Shown: positions 36,916-46,273, counted from the stretch's first letter. The stretch is DNA of 64,000 bases from Paenibacillus sp. MAEPY2 (GCF_000499205.1 NZ_AWUK01000006.1:169231-233230); one strand, 5' to 3'. Numbers and translations: made by a program. The notes: a model not told the origin generated them from the sequence alone.

Positions 36916-37779
36916 ATGAACCATGATGTCAGACTACAGGCACTATCCGCTTTTCTGAAAAACCAACGCTCCAAAATCTCTCCGGAATCCGTCGGATTAC
37001 CCGCAGGGACACGCCGAAGAACACCAGGATTAAGAAGAGAAGAAGTATCCCAATTGGCTGGTGTAAGCACAACGTGGTACACCTGGCTTGAACAGGGCCG
37101 GGATATTCAGGTATCTCATTCCGTGCTGGATAACATCGCTTCAGCTCTCAAGCTGACTGCGGATGAACGGAAATATTTATTTTCCCTTGCTCTGGAGTAT
37201 CATTCGGAACTTTATATCCTGGATGAGAAGCCGCTCCAAATTCATCCTTCCTTGCAGAAAATATTGCAGGAACTTCGCAATTGTCCCACAATCATCTCGG
37301 ACCGACGCTGCCATATTGTTGGCTGGAACGACGCGGCCCGGCATGTGTTTATGGACTTTGAACAGATTCCTGCAGAACAACGGAACATGATCAGTTTGTT
37401 GTTTGAGCGAAAGGAATTTCGTAGACTGGCCGTCAATTGGGAGGATTTTGTTAGTGGATTTCTGGCTATTTTCCGTGCTTATTACGGTCAATATGTCGAT
37501 GATGAATGGTATAACCTGTTTTTGGATGACATGATGGACCGATATCCTGATTTTCATACCCTTTGGAAACAAAGCAGTGTTAGCAGTGCCCCTGATGTGT
37601 TGATTGAATTTAGACATTCCAGAGCTGGCAAAATGCTTTTTGATCTTACCTCGTTACAGGTTCAGGGAAATGCTGATTTGCGGTGCAGCATCTACACACC
37701 TGCAACAGACACCGCTACCGAGCGGAAATTGATCCGCCTCATGGAGCCGAAGGCAGAAGGTGATTCTGATAAAAGCTGA
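36916..37779 (+). CDS. Helix-turn-helix regulator with MmyB-like ligand domain
   Basis: 287 residues. The N-terminal XRE-type DNA-binding domain has the subfamily signature RTPGLRREEVSQLAGVSTTW followed by YTWLEQGRDIQVSHSVLDNI. The C-terminal two-thirds (about 105-275) is the PAS-like MmyB/MltR domain (PTIISDRRCHIVGWNDAARH; LTSLQVQGNADLRCSIYTPA), which in characterised relatives holds a long-chain fatty acid. Directly divergent from fabF with a shared 142-base promoter region, so it may sense acyl chains and control that synthase; this is inference from neighbours and family. Confidence 0.85.
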   Translation: MNHDVRLQALSAFLKNQRSKISPESVGLPAGTRRRTPGLRREEVSQLAGVSTTWYTWLEQGRDIQVSHSVLDNIASALKLTADERKYLFSLALEYHSELYILDEKPLQIHPSLQKILQELRNCPTIISDRRCHIVGWNDAARHVFMDFEQIPAEQRNMISLLFERKEFRRLAVNWEDFVSGFLAIFRAYYGQYVDDEWYNLFLDDMMDRYPDFHTLWKQSSVSSAPDVLIEFRHSRAGKMLFDLTSLQVQGNADLRCSIYTPATDTATERKLIRLMEPKAEGDSDKS

Positions 37780-37819
37780 TGCTGCTCTTTCTCCTTCACT
37801 CCGTAATGCAGGTTAACAA

Positions 37820-37849
37820 AAAAGACCCAGGCGATGAGGCCTGGGTCTT
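37820..37849 (-). terminator. metNIQ terminator (possibly bidirectional)
   Basis: AAGACCCAGGC and GCCTGGGTCTT arms. The minus-strand T-run TTTTTT is the stronger one, ending metQ transcription. It lies 40 bases past the regulator stop on the plus strand. Confidence 0.88.
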
Positions 37850-37906
37850 CGTATTTGTCTTGGATCATAGGTTTAAAATCATTTCAGTTGCAGATGAACT
37901 GGGATC

Positions 37907-38746
37907 TTATTTAAAAGCCGGGATCGCAATATCCGCATACTTCTCTTCAAAGAAGGCCTTCACTTCTGGACCCGCCATACGCTTCGCCAGTTTCTGAATG
38001 GCTTCCGAATCCTTGTTATCTTCCCGGGCAACCAACGTAATGGCAAAATGGGAATCATCCTTCTCCGTAAACAGCGCATCCTTCTTCGGCGTAAGTCCAA
38101 GCGGACTCGCATAGGCCGGAGTCATCGCAACCAGATCGGCATCATCCAGCATGCGGGCCAGCATCAACAGATCTACTTCTTTGAACTTGAAGTTTTTCGT
38201 ATTCTCCGTGATGTCTGCTTGCGTTGCATTGAAACCGACGCCTTCTTTCAGCTTGATCAGGCCGTTCTGTTCCATCATCACCAGCGAGCGTCCAATGTTC
38301 GACGGATCGTTGGCAATCGCTACCGTTGCACCTTCAGGCAATTCTTCCATGGATTTATACTTCTTGGAATATGCTCCGTAGATCGCATTGTAGATCGGTT
38401 GCACAGCTACCAGATTAGCGTTATTTGCTTCATTGTACTGATTCATGTAAGGTACGTGCTGGAAGAAGTTTGCGTCTACTTCTTTGTTCGCCAATGCAGT
38501 ATTCGGTTGAACGTTATCCGAAAGTACAACTACTTCCAGATTAACGCCATCTTCTTTCAGCAATGGCTTCACAATATCCAACACATCCGTCATTGGCGGA
38601 ATCAAAGTAGCTACTTTCAACGTCACTTCTTGTCCGGCTTGGCTACCTTCCTTGGTTCCTTCCGCCGCAGGTGTTTCTTCTTTTTTGCCGCATCCGGCTG
38701 CTACCAGCGTCACTGCCAGCAGCATGAGCATTAGTTTTGCTTTCAT
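37907..38746 (-). CDS. metQ: Methionine ABC transporter substrate-binding lipoprotein
   Basis: 279 residues. Lipoprotein signal with lipobox VAAGC (Cys at about 19), anchoring it outside the membrane. NlpA/MetQ family pattern: TLKVATLIPPMTDVLDIVKP, ANKEVDANFFQHVPYMNQYN, and AIANDPSNIGRSLVMMEQNG. It delivers D- or L-methionine or related compounds to MetI/MetN. Third gene of metN-metI-metQ, 78 bases after metI. I found no SAM or T-box leader upstream of metN. Confidence 0.92.
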   Translation of the reverse strand: MKAKLMLMLLAVTLVAAGCGKKEETPAAEGTKEGSQAGQEVTLKVATLIPPMTDVLDIVKPLLKEDGVNLEVVVLSDNVQPNTALANKEVDANFFQHVPYMNQYNEANNANLVAVQPIYNAIYGAYSKKYKSMEELPEGATVAIANDPSNIGRSLVMMEQNGLIKLKEGVGFNATQADITENTKNFKFKEVDLLMLARMLDDADLVAMTPAYASPLGLTPKKDALFTEKDDSHFAITLVAREDNKDSEAIQKLAKRMAGPEVKAFFEEKYADIAIPAFK

Positions 38747-38824
38747 CTGTATATTTACCCCTTCATCATGTAATCTGTATTGGTCATGCTGTATTTCATT
38801 TTTTCTTTGCTGGCCTGTCCCTAA

Positions 38825-39493
38825 TCAGGATCTGCGATCAAGCCAGCGGGATAATCTGCTGCCTGTGAATTGGATCATCTGTACCAGGATAATCATAATG
38901 ATAATGGTAAATACCATGATTTCCGTCTCAAATCGCTGATAGCCATAACGAATGGCAAAATCACCAACCCCACCACCACCGACGATCCCCATCACCGTAG
39001 AGTATGAGATGAAACTGATGGTGGCAGTTGTTAAACCGAGGACGAGTCCTGAACGGGCCTCCACATACAGGAACTTCACCACAAGTTGCATAGTCGATGC
39101 GCCCATGGAAGAAGCTGCTTCAACCACACCTTTCGGTACATCAAGCAATGCTTGTTCTACCAGTCTGGCATAATAAGCAATTGCGATGATCGAGAGCGGG
39201 ACGGTTGCCGCGAGCGTCCCGATGGATGTTCCAACGATCAGGCGGGTGAACGGAATCATAAATACGACCAGCAACAGAAACGGGAAGGAACGAATGATGT
39301 TAACAAGACTTCCCAGAATCGTGAACAGAGGTCGATTCTGATAACGTTGCCCTTTTCTGAACAGATACAGCAGTGTACCCAGTGGCAACCCGATTAACAC
39401 TGCCGCCGTGATGGAGATCCCCACCATAACAAAGGTTTCCCCGATGGCTTGCCATATTTCATGCTGATACTTCACAACGGATTCAGGTATCAT
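38825..39493 (-). CDS. metI: Methionine ABC transporter permease
   Basis: 222 residues with five predicted helices and the permease loop for ATPase docking (GVVEAASSMGASTMQLVVKF). MetI-type features include SFPFLLLVVFMIPFTRLIVG and GIVGGGGVGDFAIRYGYQRF. Start ATG 39493, with AGGAGG nine bases upstream, overlaps the metN end by 11 bases, so the two are translationally coupled. An in-frame start further upstream would lie deep inside metN and has no site. Confidence 0.92.
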   Translation of the reverse strand: MIPESVVKYQHEIWQAIGETFVMVGISITAAVLIGLPLGTLLYLFRKGQRYQNRPLFTILGSLVNIIRSFPFLLLVVFMIPFTRLIVGTSIGTLAATVPLSIIAIAYYARLVEQALLDVPKGVVEAASSMGASTMQLVVKFLYVEARSGLVLGLTTATISFISYSTVMGIVGGGGVGDFAIRYGYQRFETEIMVFTIIIMIILVQMIQFTGSRLSRWLDRRS

Positions 39494-40301
39494 CGTTATG
39501 ATCCTCCTGACCGCCATGAAGAGAGGCATTTCGTCCGATAATGGATATATCTTCACCCATCAGTAAGGATGTCAGTAAATCAGGCTGCGGTACCGGTATA
39601 CTGCGTACTTCCGCTTTCGACAGCGTTTTGACAATCCGTCCCTCTTTCATCACTGATATCCGGTCGCAAAGCTTTCGGGCAACCTCCATCTCATGCGTAA
39701 CGAGTACAATCGTCACACCCAGCGTTTCATGGACATGACCCAGCACATCCAGAATTCCACTCGTTGTCTGCGGATCGAGCGATGATGTTGGTTCATCACA
39801 GAGCAGCACATCCGGACGACTGGAAAGCGCTCTTGCGATGGCAACACGTTGCTTTTGCCCTCCGCTTAACTGTGCAGGATATTGATTGGCCTTATCCTCA
39901 AGTCCGACAAATCTCAATACTTCCTGTCCCCGCGCAAGCCGCTCGGAACGGGAAACGCCAGCAAGTTCCAGAGGCATGCAGACATTGCCAATCACTGTCC
40001 GATTGCTAACCAGATTGAAGTGCTGAAAAATCATGCCAATGGACCTTCGGGCCTGACGCAGACTCCGCTCACTCATCCGGGTCAGATGCTGCCCATTTAC
40101 AATGACTTCGCCGTCATCCGGTTTCTCCAATCCATTGAGCATGCGCAGAAGCGTGGATTTCCCTGCACCACTGGAGCCGATAATGCCGTGGATCTCTCCC
40201 TGGCCTACTTCCAGGGAAACCGAGCTTAGCGCCTCGAATCCCTGATCCTCACGGGACCCACGCTCGTTATAACGCTTGCTTACCCCGTATAATGAAATCA
40301 T
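39483..40301 (-). CDS. metN: Methionine ABC transporter ATP-binding protein, lacking the NIL domain
   Basis: 272 residues. Walker A GSSGAGKST, signature LSGGQKQR, Walker B VLLCDEP and switch histidine LVTHEM are all intact. Typical MetN proteins run to about 340 residues with a C-terminal NIL (ACT-like) domain that binds methionine and inhibits transport; here the protein ends soon after the ATPase core (NASLHGGQEDHNDDT). So it may lack that feedback. Start ATG 40301 with AGGAGG eight bases upstream. Confidence 0.9.
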   Translation of the reverse strand: MISLYGVSKRYNERGSREDQGFEALSSVSLEVGQGEIHGIIGSSGAGKSTLLRMLNGLEKPDDGEVIVNGQHLTRMSERSLRQARRSIGMIFQHFNLVSNRTVIGNVCMPLELAGVSRSERLARGQEVLRFVGLEDKANQYPAQLSGGQKQRVAIARALSSRPDVLLCDEPTSSLDPQTTSGILDVLGHVHETLGVTIVLVTHEMEVARKLCDRISVMKEGRIVKTLSKAEVRSIPVPQPDLLTSLLMGEDISIIGRNASLHGGQEDHNDDT

Positions 40302-40351
40302 GGGAGATTCCTCCTGCGATTGATCGTACATGGTCCTTTAAGAACACATGA

Positions 40352-40386
40352 AGAAAGCCCGCACAGCCGATAACCGGAGCGCGAGC
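40352..40386 (-). terminator. Terminator after the PQQ-repeat gene
   Basis: Imperfect minus-strand stem GCTCGCGCTCCG around GTTAT to CGGCTGTGCGGGC, followed by TTTCTTC. It separates the propeller protein from metN on the same strand. Confidence 0.65.
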
Positions 40387-40432
40387 AATCCTGTTTATCT
40401 ATAATAAATCATCATTCGACATGAAACAAGCT

Positions 40433-42721
40433 TTAACGTGAGATATCTGTGTTCAGATCACTTGCTTCATACATACTGAACCGTCCGTTGGACGACCCGA
40501 TATAGATTTCATTTCCGAGCCGATTCATGGTTCCATTCTTCGCATCCCGATCACGATGCTCCGGGCTTCCCATTACAACGTCATGTACACGACCAATCAA
40601 GGTACCGTCATGTTTATCCATGATCAGAAGATCCTCACCCATCGGCAGCAAAAGCTGATCATCAATCACCAGGTAACTCCCCTGATTGGTAGGATATCGA
40701 AGTGACGAAATCGTGTTTTGTGCATTCCAACGTGTTTCTCCTGTATCATATGCAAGGGCTGCTGGATAACCGTTTTTGATTACATATAATTGATCGTCCT
40801 CCACGAGGACCCGTTCAATTTTGTCGTTCAGCGTCCATCGTTTTTTACTACTCTTGGCATCATACAAGGTGGTTGTGAAATCTGCATAATCACCATACAT
40901 TTCCCCGTTTTTGTGCTCACGGATGAGTATCATGCCGTCATTCAGCACTTCGATTTGCTGTCCCATCCGGGCTGGAAACTGTGCATGCTTCTTACCTGTG
41001 CTCAGATCGACCAGCACCCACAGGTCATCCAGCAACATCCAGCGTTCTGGCTGTGCAGCTGCAAACGGATCAAGGCGGATGATTCCATCAAAATAAGGAT
41101 TCCGATCCAGAGGCTCTATCGTCGATTTTGACGCAGCAATGCTCCACACCGTACGGCCAGATCGCGGATCGGCTGCAATCAATTTATCCTTTTCCCAATA
41201 CATGACATAAGGATCTTCTGCGCTCTTGTTCAATAATTCATAGCCGGCAGTTAGTTTACGCTTCCATAATGTTTTTCCGTTCTTGCTGTCCAACACGGTT
41301 AACCAGCTATTGCTTGAGCCTTCAACAACCGGACTATCAACAACGACTGCATCCTTTGCGGCAGTGATGCCATTCAATCTGAATTTTTGCTTGGGATTAT
41401 ACTCCCATACGACATCACCGCTCTTCAATTGGAGGTGGCGTATACGATCCACGTATTCTTTCTTGTCAGGGTCATAATCGGTATACATTGTAACGTATTG
41501 GCGTCCTGCATCCACCTCTACCTGCTGTCTCCCATACCCCGCATTGATCTCCCATAATTTCTTACCGGAATGTCGGTCAAGTGCATACATTGAACTCTCA
41601 TAATGAAAACCACTAAATCCACCGTCATCCCCTTTCATCAGGAGCACATCATCTGTAGCTGTTTGCAAAAAGGTATAATTGATATCCCCTTGATTCGTCC
41701 ATATGGGTTTCCAAGGTAATGTTATCGGCAATGATTTGCCTGTGATTTTGGTGGTGAATTCGTATTCATCCGAACGACCGAAGCTCCAATCGGACTCCAC
41801 CTTGTTTCGATCATCTTGTGGTATGTTCCAGCGTGTTCTGGCAAGCCTGCCGTTCTTATTGAATGTCACCAAAAATTGGGCATCTGTTCGCTCATATCGC
41901 CAGGTCTGTCCAATACTCATTGCATAACCCGTGTCATTCAAATTGGCCGAATTCTCTTTCCAATCCGGTTCACCGAGCCATTGTTTGACTTGTTTGGAGG
42001 TTGTCTTTTTGTTCAGCATGATATCCGTCAAATGGCGTACAGCCAAAGCCGACTGCGATGCATCCTGTTGAAACCAACCATCCGCTACAATGGCTTGCTG
42101 CTCTATACTCTGTGCCTTGACCCAGAGCAGTGCAGGTCGATAAGTGAATGATTCCTTGTTCCAGCTTCGTGGAGCGATGGAAACGCCATACCAATCCTTC
42201 GTCGCTGCAACAATCACCGCCTGGTCTGTAAGGGATGGACTTGGAGCCCAGCTTGTCGAGCTTCCCGGAGCCAGATACAGCTTACTTCCGGGATGAAGAC
42301 TGAACGTTTGGGGAGTTATAGTCTTCAAACTTCGACTTTCCTTGGATGCGTACCAGCCGGGAATCCAGAATTCCCCTCTGCTGTAATCCTCGAATTTGAT
42401 CCATTCGCCGCGAACGGCTTGTATTTTAATTTTCTCATTGCTTGAGGTGTAGTATTGTATTCCCATCAGATCAACGGGCACTTTGTTATCTATAACTTGG
42501 GTGTACAGGGGCATACCTGCCTCCAAATTCAAGGTATCTCCCTTTTTATAAGTCGTTTTCGCTTGTGCAGACAAGGCTTGAGTTGTCGAACCGGAGCCCT
42601 GTCCTGCCCGTGGTTCCGTATCCATTTCCACCAGCATAAACCCCGTAACCAGTACGGCCGATATTCCAGCTACAGTGATCCATAGGTACCCCGTCTTTTG
42701 CCACATCGACCCTCTCTTCAC
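40433..42721 (-). CDS. Membrane-anchored PQQ-like beta-propeller protein
   Basis: 762 residues. The N-terminal anchor helix (YLWITVAGISAVLVTGFMLV) is followed by an SH3-like region. From about residue 330 come repeated PQQ/BamB-type blades, each with a GxxxW pattern: YALDRHSGKKLWEINAGYGR, VLDSKNGKTLWKRKLTAG, AADPRSGRTVWSIAASKS and LAYDTGETRWNAQN. The domain is extracytoplasmic and probably a scaffold or sensor; no PQQ-enzyme active-site residues are evident. GTG 42721 follows GAGGTGA by six bases. Monocistronic. Confidence 0.75.
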   Translation of the reverse strand: MKRGSMWQKTGYLWITVAGISAVLVTGFMLVEMDTEPRAGQGSGSTTQALSAQAKTTYKKGDTLNLEAGMPLYTQVIDNKVPVDLMGIQYYTSSNEKIKIQAVRGEWIKFEDYSRGEFWIPGWYASKESRSLKTITPQTFSLHPGSKLYLAPGSSTSWAPSPSLTDQAVIVAATKDWYGVSIAPRSWNKESFTYRPALLWVKAQSIEQQAIVADGWFQQDASQSALAVRHLTDIMLNKKTTSKQVKQWLGEPDWKENSANLNDTGYAMSIGQTWRYERTDAQFLVTFNKNGRLARTRWNIPQDDRNKVESDWSFGRSDEYEFTTKITGKSLPITLPWKPIWTNQGDINYTFLQTATDDVLLMKGDDGGFSGFHYESSMYALDRHSGKKLWEINAGYGRQQVEVDAGRQYVTMYTDYDPDKKEYVDRIRHLQLKSGDVVWEYNPKQKFRLNGITAAKDAVVVDSPVVEGSSNSWLTVLDSKNGKTLWKRKLTAGYELLNKSAEDPYVMYWEKDKLIAADPRSGRTVWSIAASKSTIEPLDRNPYFDGIIRLDPFAAAQPERWMLLDDLWVLVDLSTGKKHAQFPARMGQQIEVLNDGMILIREHKNGEMYGDYADFTTTLYDAKSSKKRWTLNDKIERVLVEDDQLYVIKNGYPAALAYDTGETRWNAQNTISSLRYPTNQGSYLVIDDQLLLPMGEDLLIMDKHDGTLIGRVHDVVMGSPEHRDRDAKNGTMNRLGNEIYIGSSNGRFSMYEASDLNTDISR

Positions 42722-42830
42722 GCTCGTTCACCTCATCTATTTGAAGTTATTTCCATTAAAGACGTTTTGAACAAGGAAAAGTTACTGTTACTCCCAAATA
42801 TATTTACCAAGCATGAAATAATTACAGGTC

Positions 42831-43625
42831 TCACCTTACATCCACAAGCATTGAATTATAAGGGAATGTGATCCCCAATAGATAAGCAGCCGTTAACATG
42901 ATGATAAAATACCCCACAAACCATACATCCGCTTGGGAGTACCCAATCTGAACATAAAACGTCCGGCTCCCGCCTTCCTTGAATCCTTTCGCTTCCATCG
43001 CCACCGCCATTCGCTGCGCACGGCGGATACTCTGTGCTAGTAGTGGAATAGCATATCGTTTCAGGATGCCGTATACATTCCAGCGGGAGCCGCGCTGCCT
43101 CGTTCCCCGAATGCGGATGGCATAACGCAGCGTCTGGAATTCATCCAGCAAAATCGGGATCATTCGCATAGCCGCCACAAAACTATAAGCATACTTGGGT
43201 GGGAGCCTCCACTGCTGCATGAGAGAATAAAAGAGACGAACAGGCTTGGTCGTCAGGCCGAACAACAATCCAGCCGCCGCCATACTTAGCGAACGAAATC
43301 CAAGATGTAACCCGCGATAGAAGCTCTCTTCGGTAATATGAATCAATCCCCACTGAAACCAGGTGGTCTCGCCTTTACCAAACATGATCATACCTGTGGA
43401 AGTTGATATAAATACCAGAATGAACGGAGACGCGTACAGCAATAATCTGGGCCATGGGTGACCTGTCCAGACCAACAATAACAGCATGACAACTGCCACA
43501 TTAGCCATTACATTCAAGTTGTGAACAAGGATGACGAAGACAAACAGCAATGTCAGGAAAATCATTTTCAATCCCGGATTCACCGCGTGAAGCCAGGTCT
43601 CACGATGAGGAAACGAAAGCTGCAT
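42831..43625 (-). CDS. ykoC: ECF transporter T component for thiamine precursors (YkoC-like)
   Basis: 264-residue integral membrane protein with about five helices. The energy-coupling EcfT motif is present as AVAMEAKGFKEGGSR, the second of the two conserved Ala-x-Gly coupling helices. It links the S component YkoE to the ATPase YkoD. Its start overlaps the end of ykoD by 26 bases, and the three genes form one operon. ykoF, the soluble thiamine/HMP-binding protein of the B. subtilis operon, is absent. Confidence 0.85.
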   Translation of the reverse strand: MQLSFPHRETWLHAVNPGLKMIFLTLLFVFVILVHNLNVMANVAVVMLLLLVWTGHPWPRLLLYASPFILVFISTSTGMIMFGKGETTWFQWGLIHITEESFYRGLHLGFRSLSMAAAGLLFGLTTKPVRLFYSLMQQWRLPPKYAYSFVAAMRMIPILLDEFQTLRYAIRIRGTRQRGSRWNVYGILKRYAIPLLAQSIRRAQRMAVAMEAKGFKEGGSRTFYVQIGYSQADVWFVGYFIIMLTAAYLLGITFPYNSMLVDVR

Positions 43626-45108
43626 CCGTTAACCTCCCCTCATCCACCGTCCAGATCCGGTTGCAATAATGCTTCACGATTTCCCGGTCATGCGTAACCA
43701 TCACAATGGCGGTCCCTTCACGCCGCAGCCGTTCCAGCTGTGATAACATGGCAAAGGTATTGCGCGCATCCTGTCCAAATGTAGGCTCATCCAGTAACAA
43801 AATACGCTGTTCTCGCACCAGAGCAGACGCTACACTCAATCGGCGTTTCTGTCCCATCGACAGTTGGTAGGGATGCCGCTCGGACAGCTCTGTCAGTCCG
43901 AATTGCTCCAGCATATGATCAGTTCGAACATTTCTTTCTTTGGCAGTTAGTTTGCCGCCCAGCAAGGAAAATCCCACTTCTTCCCGGGCCGTATTTGTCA
44001 CGAATTGAAATTCTGGATTCTGGAATACAAAAGCAATGTGATCTGCAAGCTGTTCCGTTTTTCCGGCCGATTGTCCTTCCACAACATAATGACCTGTCGT
44101 TTTTAGGATATTTATCATGGACAGCAATAATGAACTTTTACCTGCCCCGTTAGCTCCGACAATCGCCACCCAATCTCCGTAACATACCTTGGCCTGTTCC
44201 ACCTGAATGAATGACGTTTTTCCGCGCCATCCGGTGAATTGCTGCATTTCCAGGGCTGGCCGGAGTTGAGCAGAAGCTCGCTCTTCTTTGTTACCCATAC
44301 TTTCAGTTTCTGTGGTCGCATAAAGAATAGGCTCTTCTTTGACCATCACCTGTGACCTCGTCTGGCCCCGCTCTTCCCAAACCCCAGGATACCAAATTCC
44401 GTATTCTCTCAGCATATTCCGTCCATCCGTAAACACCTGATTCGCAGGGCCATCCGCTACAATCTTACCTTCAGGCGATAAAACGATGATTCGGTCTACC
44501 CACTCGACAATTTCATTAATTTTATGTTCCACAATAAGGAGTGTTTTGTCCTGTGCAATCTGTTTCACCGTATCCCACACCTGTGAGGTTCCTTCATCAT
44601 CCAGCAGCGCCGTTGGTTCATCCAAAAAGAGTACGTCCGGCTCCATTGCAAGAATCGAAGCCATTGCAAGACGCTGCTTCATGCCCTGAGACATGGATTG
44701 TATCAGTGTTCGATTATGTTCAAAGTGTAACCCGACTTGTTCCAAGTATTGATGGATAAGAGCTGGCATCTGCTCGCGTGGAATATTCCGGTTCTCCAGG
44801 ACAAAAGCAATCTCTTCATCCGTATATGACATACAGAACTGGGTATCCGGATCTTGAAAAACAATGCCGGGCTGTTCAGGCACCTGAATATCGTCGCACT
44901 TCATCGGAATCTCCACAGATCGCGGAATCAGACCGCTCAGAATTTGCAACAAGGTCGATTTGCCCGAGCCACTGGGTCCAAGTAACAACACTTTCTCCCC
45001 TTGACGCACAGAGAGAGACAAGCCTTGAAACACCAAGGCCTTCTCTCCCGGGAACTTGCATCTTAGATTCGTAACACCTGCCGCCTGCGCATTCCCCTTC
45101 GTGATCAT
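43600..45108 (-). CDS. ykoD: ECF transporter duplicated ATPase (YkoD-like)
   Basis: 502 residues with two ABC nucleotide-binding domains fused. The first has GPSGSGKSTLL, SMSQGMKQR and VLFLDEP; the second has GANGAGKSSLL, LSMGQKRR and ILLLDEP. Double-ATPase fusions are the hallmark of YkoD and related ECF modules. It powers uptake of thiamine or hydroxymethylpyrimidine. ykoE stops one base before its start. Confidence 0.88.
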   Translation of the reverse strand: MITKGNAQAAGVTNLRCKFPGEKALVFQGLSLSVRQGEKVLLLGPSGSGKSTLLQILSGLIPRSVEIPMKCDDIQVPEQPGIVFQDPDTQFCMSYTDEEIAFVLENRNIPREQMPALIHQYLEQVGLHFEHNRTLIQSMSQGMKQRLAMASILAMEPDVLFLDEPTALLDDEGTSQVWDTVKQIAQDKTLLIVEHKINEIVEWVDRIIVLSPEGKIVADGPANQVFTDGRNMLREYGIWYPGVWEERGQTRSQVMVKEEPILYATTETESMGNKEERASAQLRPALEMQQFTGWRGKTSFIQVEQAKVCYGDWVAIVGANGAGKSSLLLSMINILKTTGHYVVEGQSAGKTEQLADHIAFVFQNPEFQFVTNTAREEVGFSLLGGKLTAKERNVRTDHMLEQFGLTELSERHPYQLSMGQKRRLSVASALVREQRILLLDEPTFGQDARNTFAMLSQLERLRREGTAIVMVTHDREIVKHYCNRIWTVDEGRLTDAAFVSSS

Positions 45109-45702
45109 CTAGTCCAATGCCTCATAATCCTGCTTTGAAACTGGTCTGAGTGAGCGCGTAACCCCTGTCAGCTCCAGCGCTTTGGCCAGATAATAGGCGA
45201 ATACACCCGCAATCAGAATACTGCCTATGAAGCGGAAGCCGATAAACAGCGTATAATTCCAAGCCGAGAGTGAATCGATGTACCCGTACTGATAATCCAG
45301 CAATAGCGATGCCGCTGCTGCTCCAATCGCTGCGAGGCAGGTGACAAACAGGTTCGTTTTTCGATACAGCATTGCAGCAAAGAATATCTCTGCCCCCAGT
45401 CCTTGAAACAAGCCATACACCAGTGTGGACATCCCCCACTCACTTCCAAGAAAAGCACTCACTGTTGATGCCGCAACTTCAGCGAGAATAGCCACGCCCG
45501 GCTTACGGATAATGACAAAAGCAAACGTGCCCGCCATAAACCACATGCCATAGATCATCTGCTCTGCATGAACGCCGAACGGTTTCATCAGATCATACGT
45601 TGGGCCCCATATTTTGTAGATCACTCCAAACACAACTGCAATCACGATCGTTACCAGGATATCGGTTAATTTCAATTTGTTACTGCGTACTTCTGTCGAC
45701 AT
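45109..45702 (-). CDS. ykoE: ECF S component YkoE (thiamine/HMP uptake)
   Basis: 197 residues with five or six membrane helices: LTDILVTIVIAVVFGVIYKI, MIYGMWFMAGTFAFVIIRKP, and a substrate-face segment LGSEWGMSTLVYGLFQGLGA typical of YkoE. It is the first gene of ykoE-ykoD-ykoC and follows a TPP riboswitch and attenuator, so it is expressed when thiamine is scarce. The substrate (HMP versus thiamine) is by homology only. Confidence 0.88.
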   Translation of the reverse strand: MSTEVRSNKLKLTDILVTIVIAVVFGVIYKIWGPTYDLMKPFGVHAEQMIYGMWFMAGTFAFVIIRKPGVAILAEVAASTVSAFLGSEWGMSTLVYGLFQGLGAEIFFAAMLYRKTNLFVTCLAAIGAAAASLLLDYQYGYIDSLSAWNYTLFIGFRFIGSILIAGVFAYYLAKALELTGVTRSLRPVSKQDYEALD

Positions 45703-45740
45703 GTTCTCTACTTCCTTCCTCTGTTTCCCTTGGATTATAA

Positions 45741-45775
45741 AAAAACAAAAAAGCCTCCCCGGTTACCAGGCAGGC
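45741..45775 (-). terminator. Riboswitch attenuator of the ykoE operon
   Basis: Minus-strand GCCTGCCTGG, loop TAA, CCGGGGAGGC, followed by TTTTTTGTTTTTTT. It sits between the TPP riboswitch and ykoE and would stop transcription when TPP is bound. Confidence 0.85.
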
Positions 45776-45939
45776 CATACGCACAGTTTACAATTCTCAC
45801 GATGCTACGCATTAGGCAAATATGGAGATAGAAGAAACAAACGACAACATCCCCGTCACATCAGAAAAAATCCTGCTGTATCCAAGAAACGTTGACATGT
45901 ATCATCTATTCCTTATCCTTACCATTGCACATCGCAAAT

Positions 45940-46033
45940 TCATGTTCTCTACGCTGGCATTACCCAGATCAGATATACGGTCAGCGGCACAAGGCCACTC
46001 TCTCAGCCCAACTTCATTGAGCTCCCGGTTCAC
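45940..46033 (-). promoter_or_regulatory. TPP riboswitch controlling ykoEDC
   Basis: On the minus strand the diagnostic boxes are in order: a GGGAGCTC-like 5' box, then GGCTGAGAG (minus 46008-46000), then CTGATCTGGGTAATGCCAGC (45972 down to 45953) and a trailing GTAGAGAA. This is the THI-element consensus. A hairpin attenuator follows. Transcription would start near 46043 from the promoter at 46050-46078. Confidence 0.93.
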
Positions 46034-46049
46034 TTATTTCATTGCTTCT

Positions 46050-46078
46050 ACTGTACAACACATGGGTATTGGTGACAA
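46050..46078 (-). promoter_or_regulatory. ykoE operon promoter
   Basis: Minus-strand TTGTCA, 17-base spacer, TACAGT, placed to start transcription just ahead of the TPP riboswitch. Confidence 0.65.
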
Positions 46079-46226
46079 TCCCGATAAGAGAAAATCAAGT
46101 TTAACCTAGGGGAAAGAGTGATTAAATATATGGTTCTTCTTGCGGAAATATGCTTCTGCATCTCACAACGGTGTAAATGGGAGCGAATAGTGTGTCAGGT
46201 TCATTTAGACCAAAAATAACGTCAAC

Positions 46227-46273
46227 AAGGGTTGTCCCCCGTCATTGTCATGACATATGGGACAGCCCCTTTT
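46227..46273. terminator. Terminator-like hairpin, second copy of the 4.1-kb element
   Basis: AAGGGTTGTCCC and GGGACAGCCCCTT arms; the T-run TTTT is on the plus strand. Bases 46255-46273 match 4121-4139 except at one position. It lies 60 bases past the pectate lyase stop and may serve both strands. The rest of 46079-46331 holds no gene. Confidence 0.6.

Noticed and set aside
38048..38734. Plus-strand open frame of 228 codons
   Set aside because: Antisense to metQ, with low-complexity composition and no ribosome site.
40302..40432. SAM (S-box) or T-box riboswitch upstream of metN
   Set aside because: I looked for the conserved cores on both strands and found none; only a terminator of the upstream gene is present.
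45822..46109. Plus-strand open frame of 95 codons
   Set aside because: It overlaps the TPP riboswitch and ykoE promoter on the other strand and has no coding signature.
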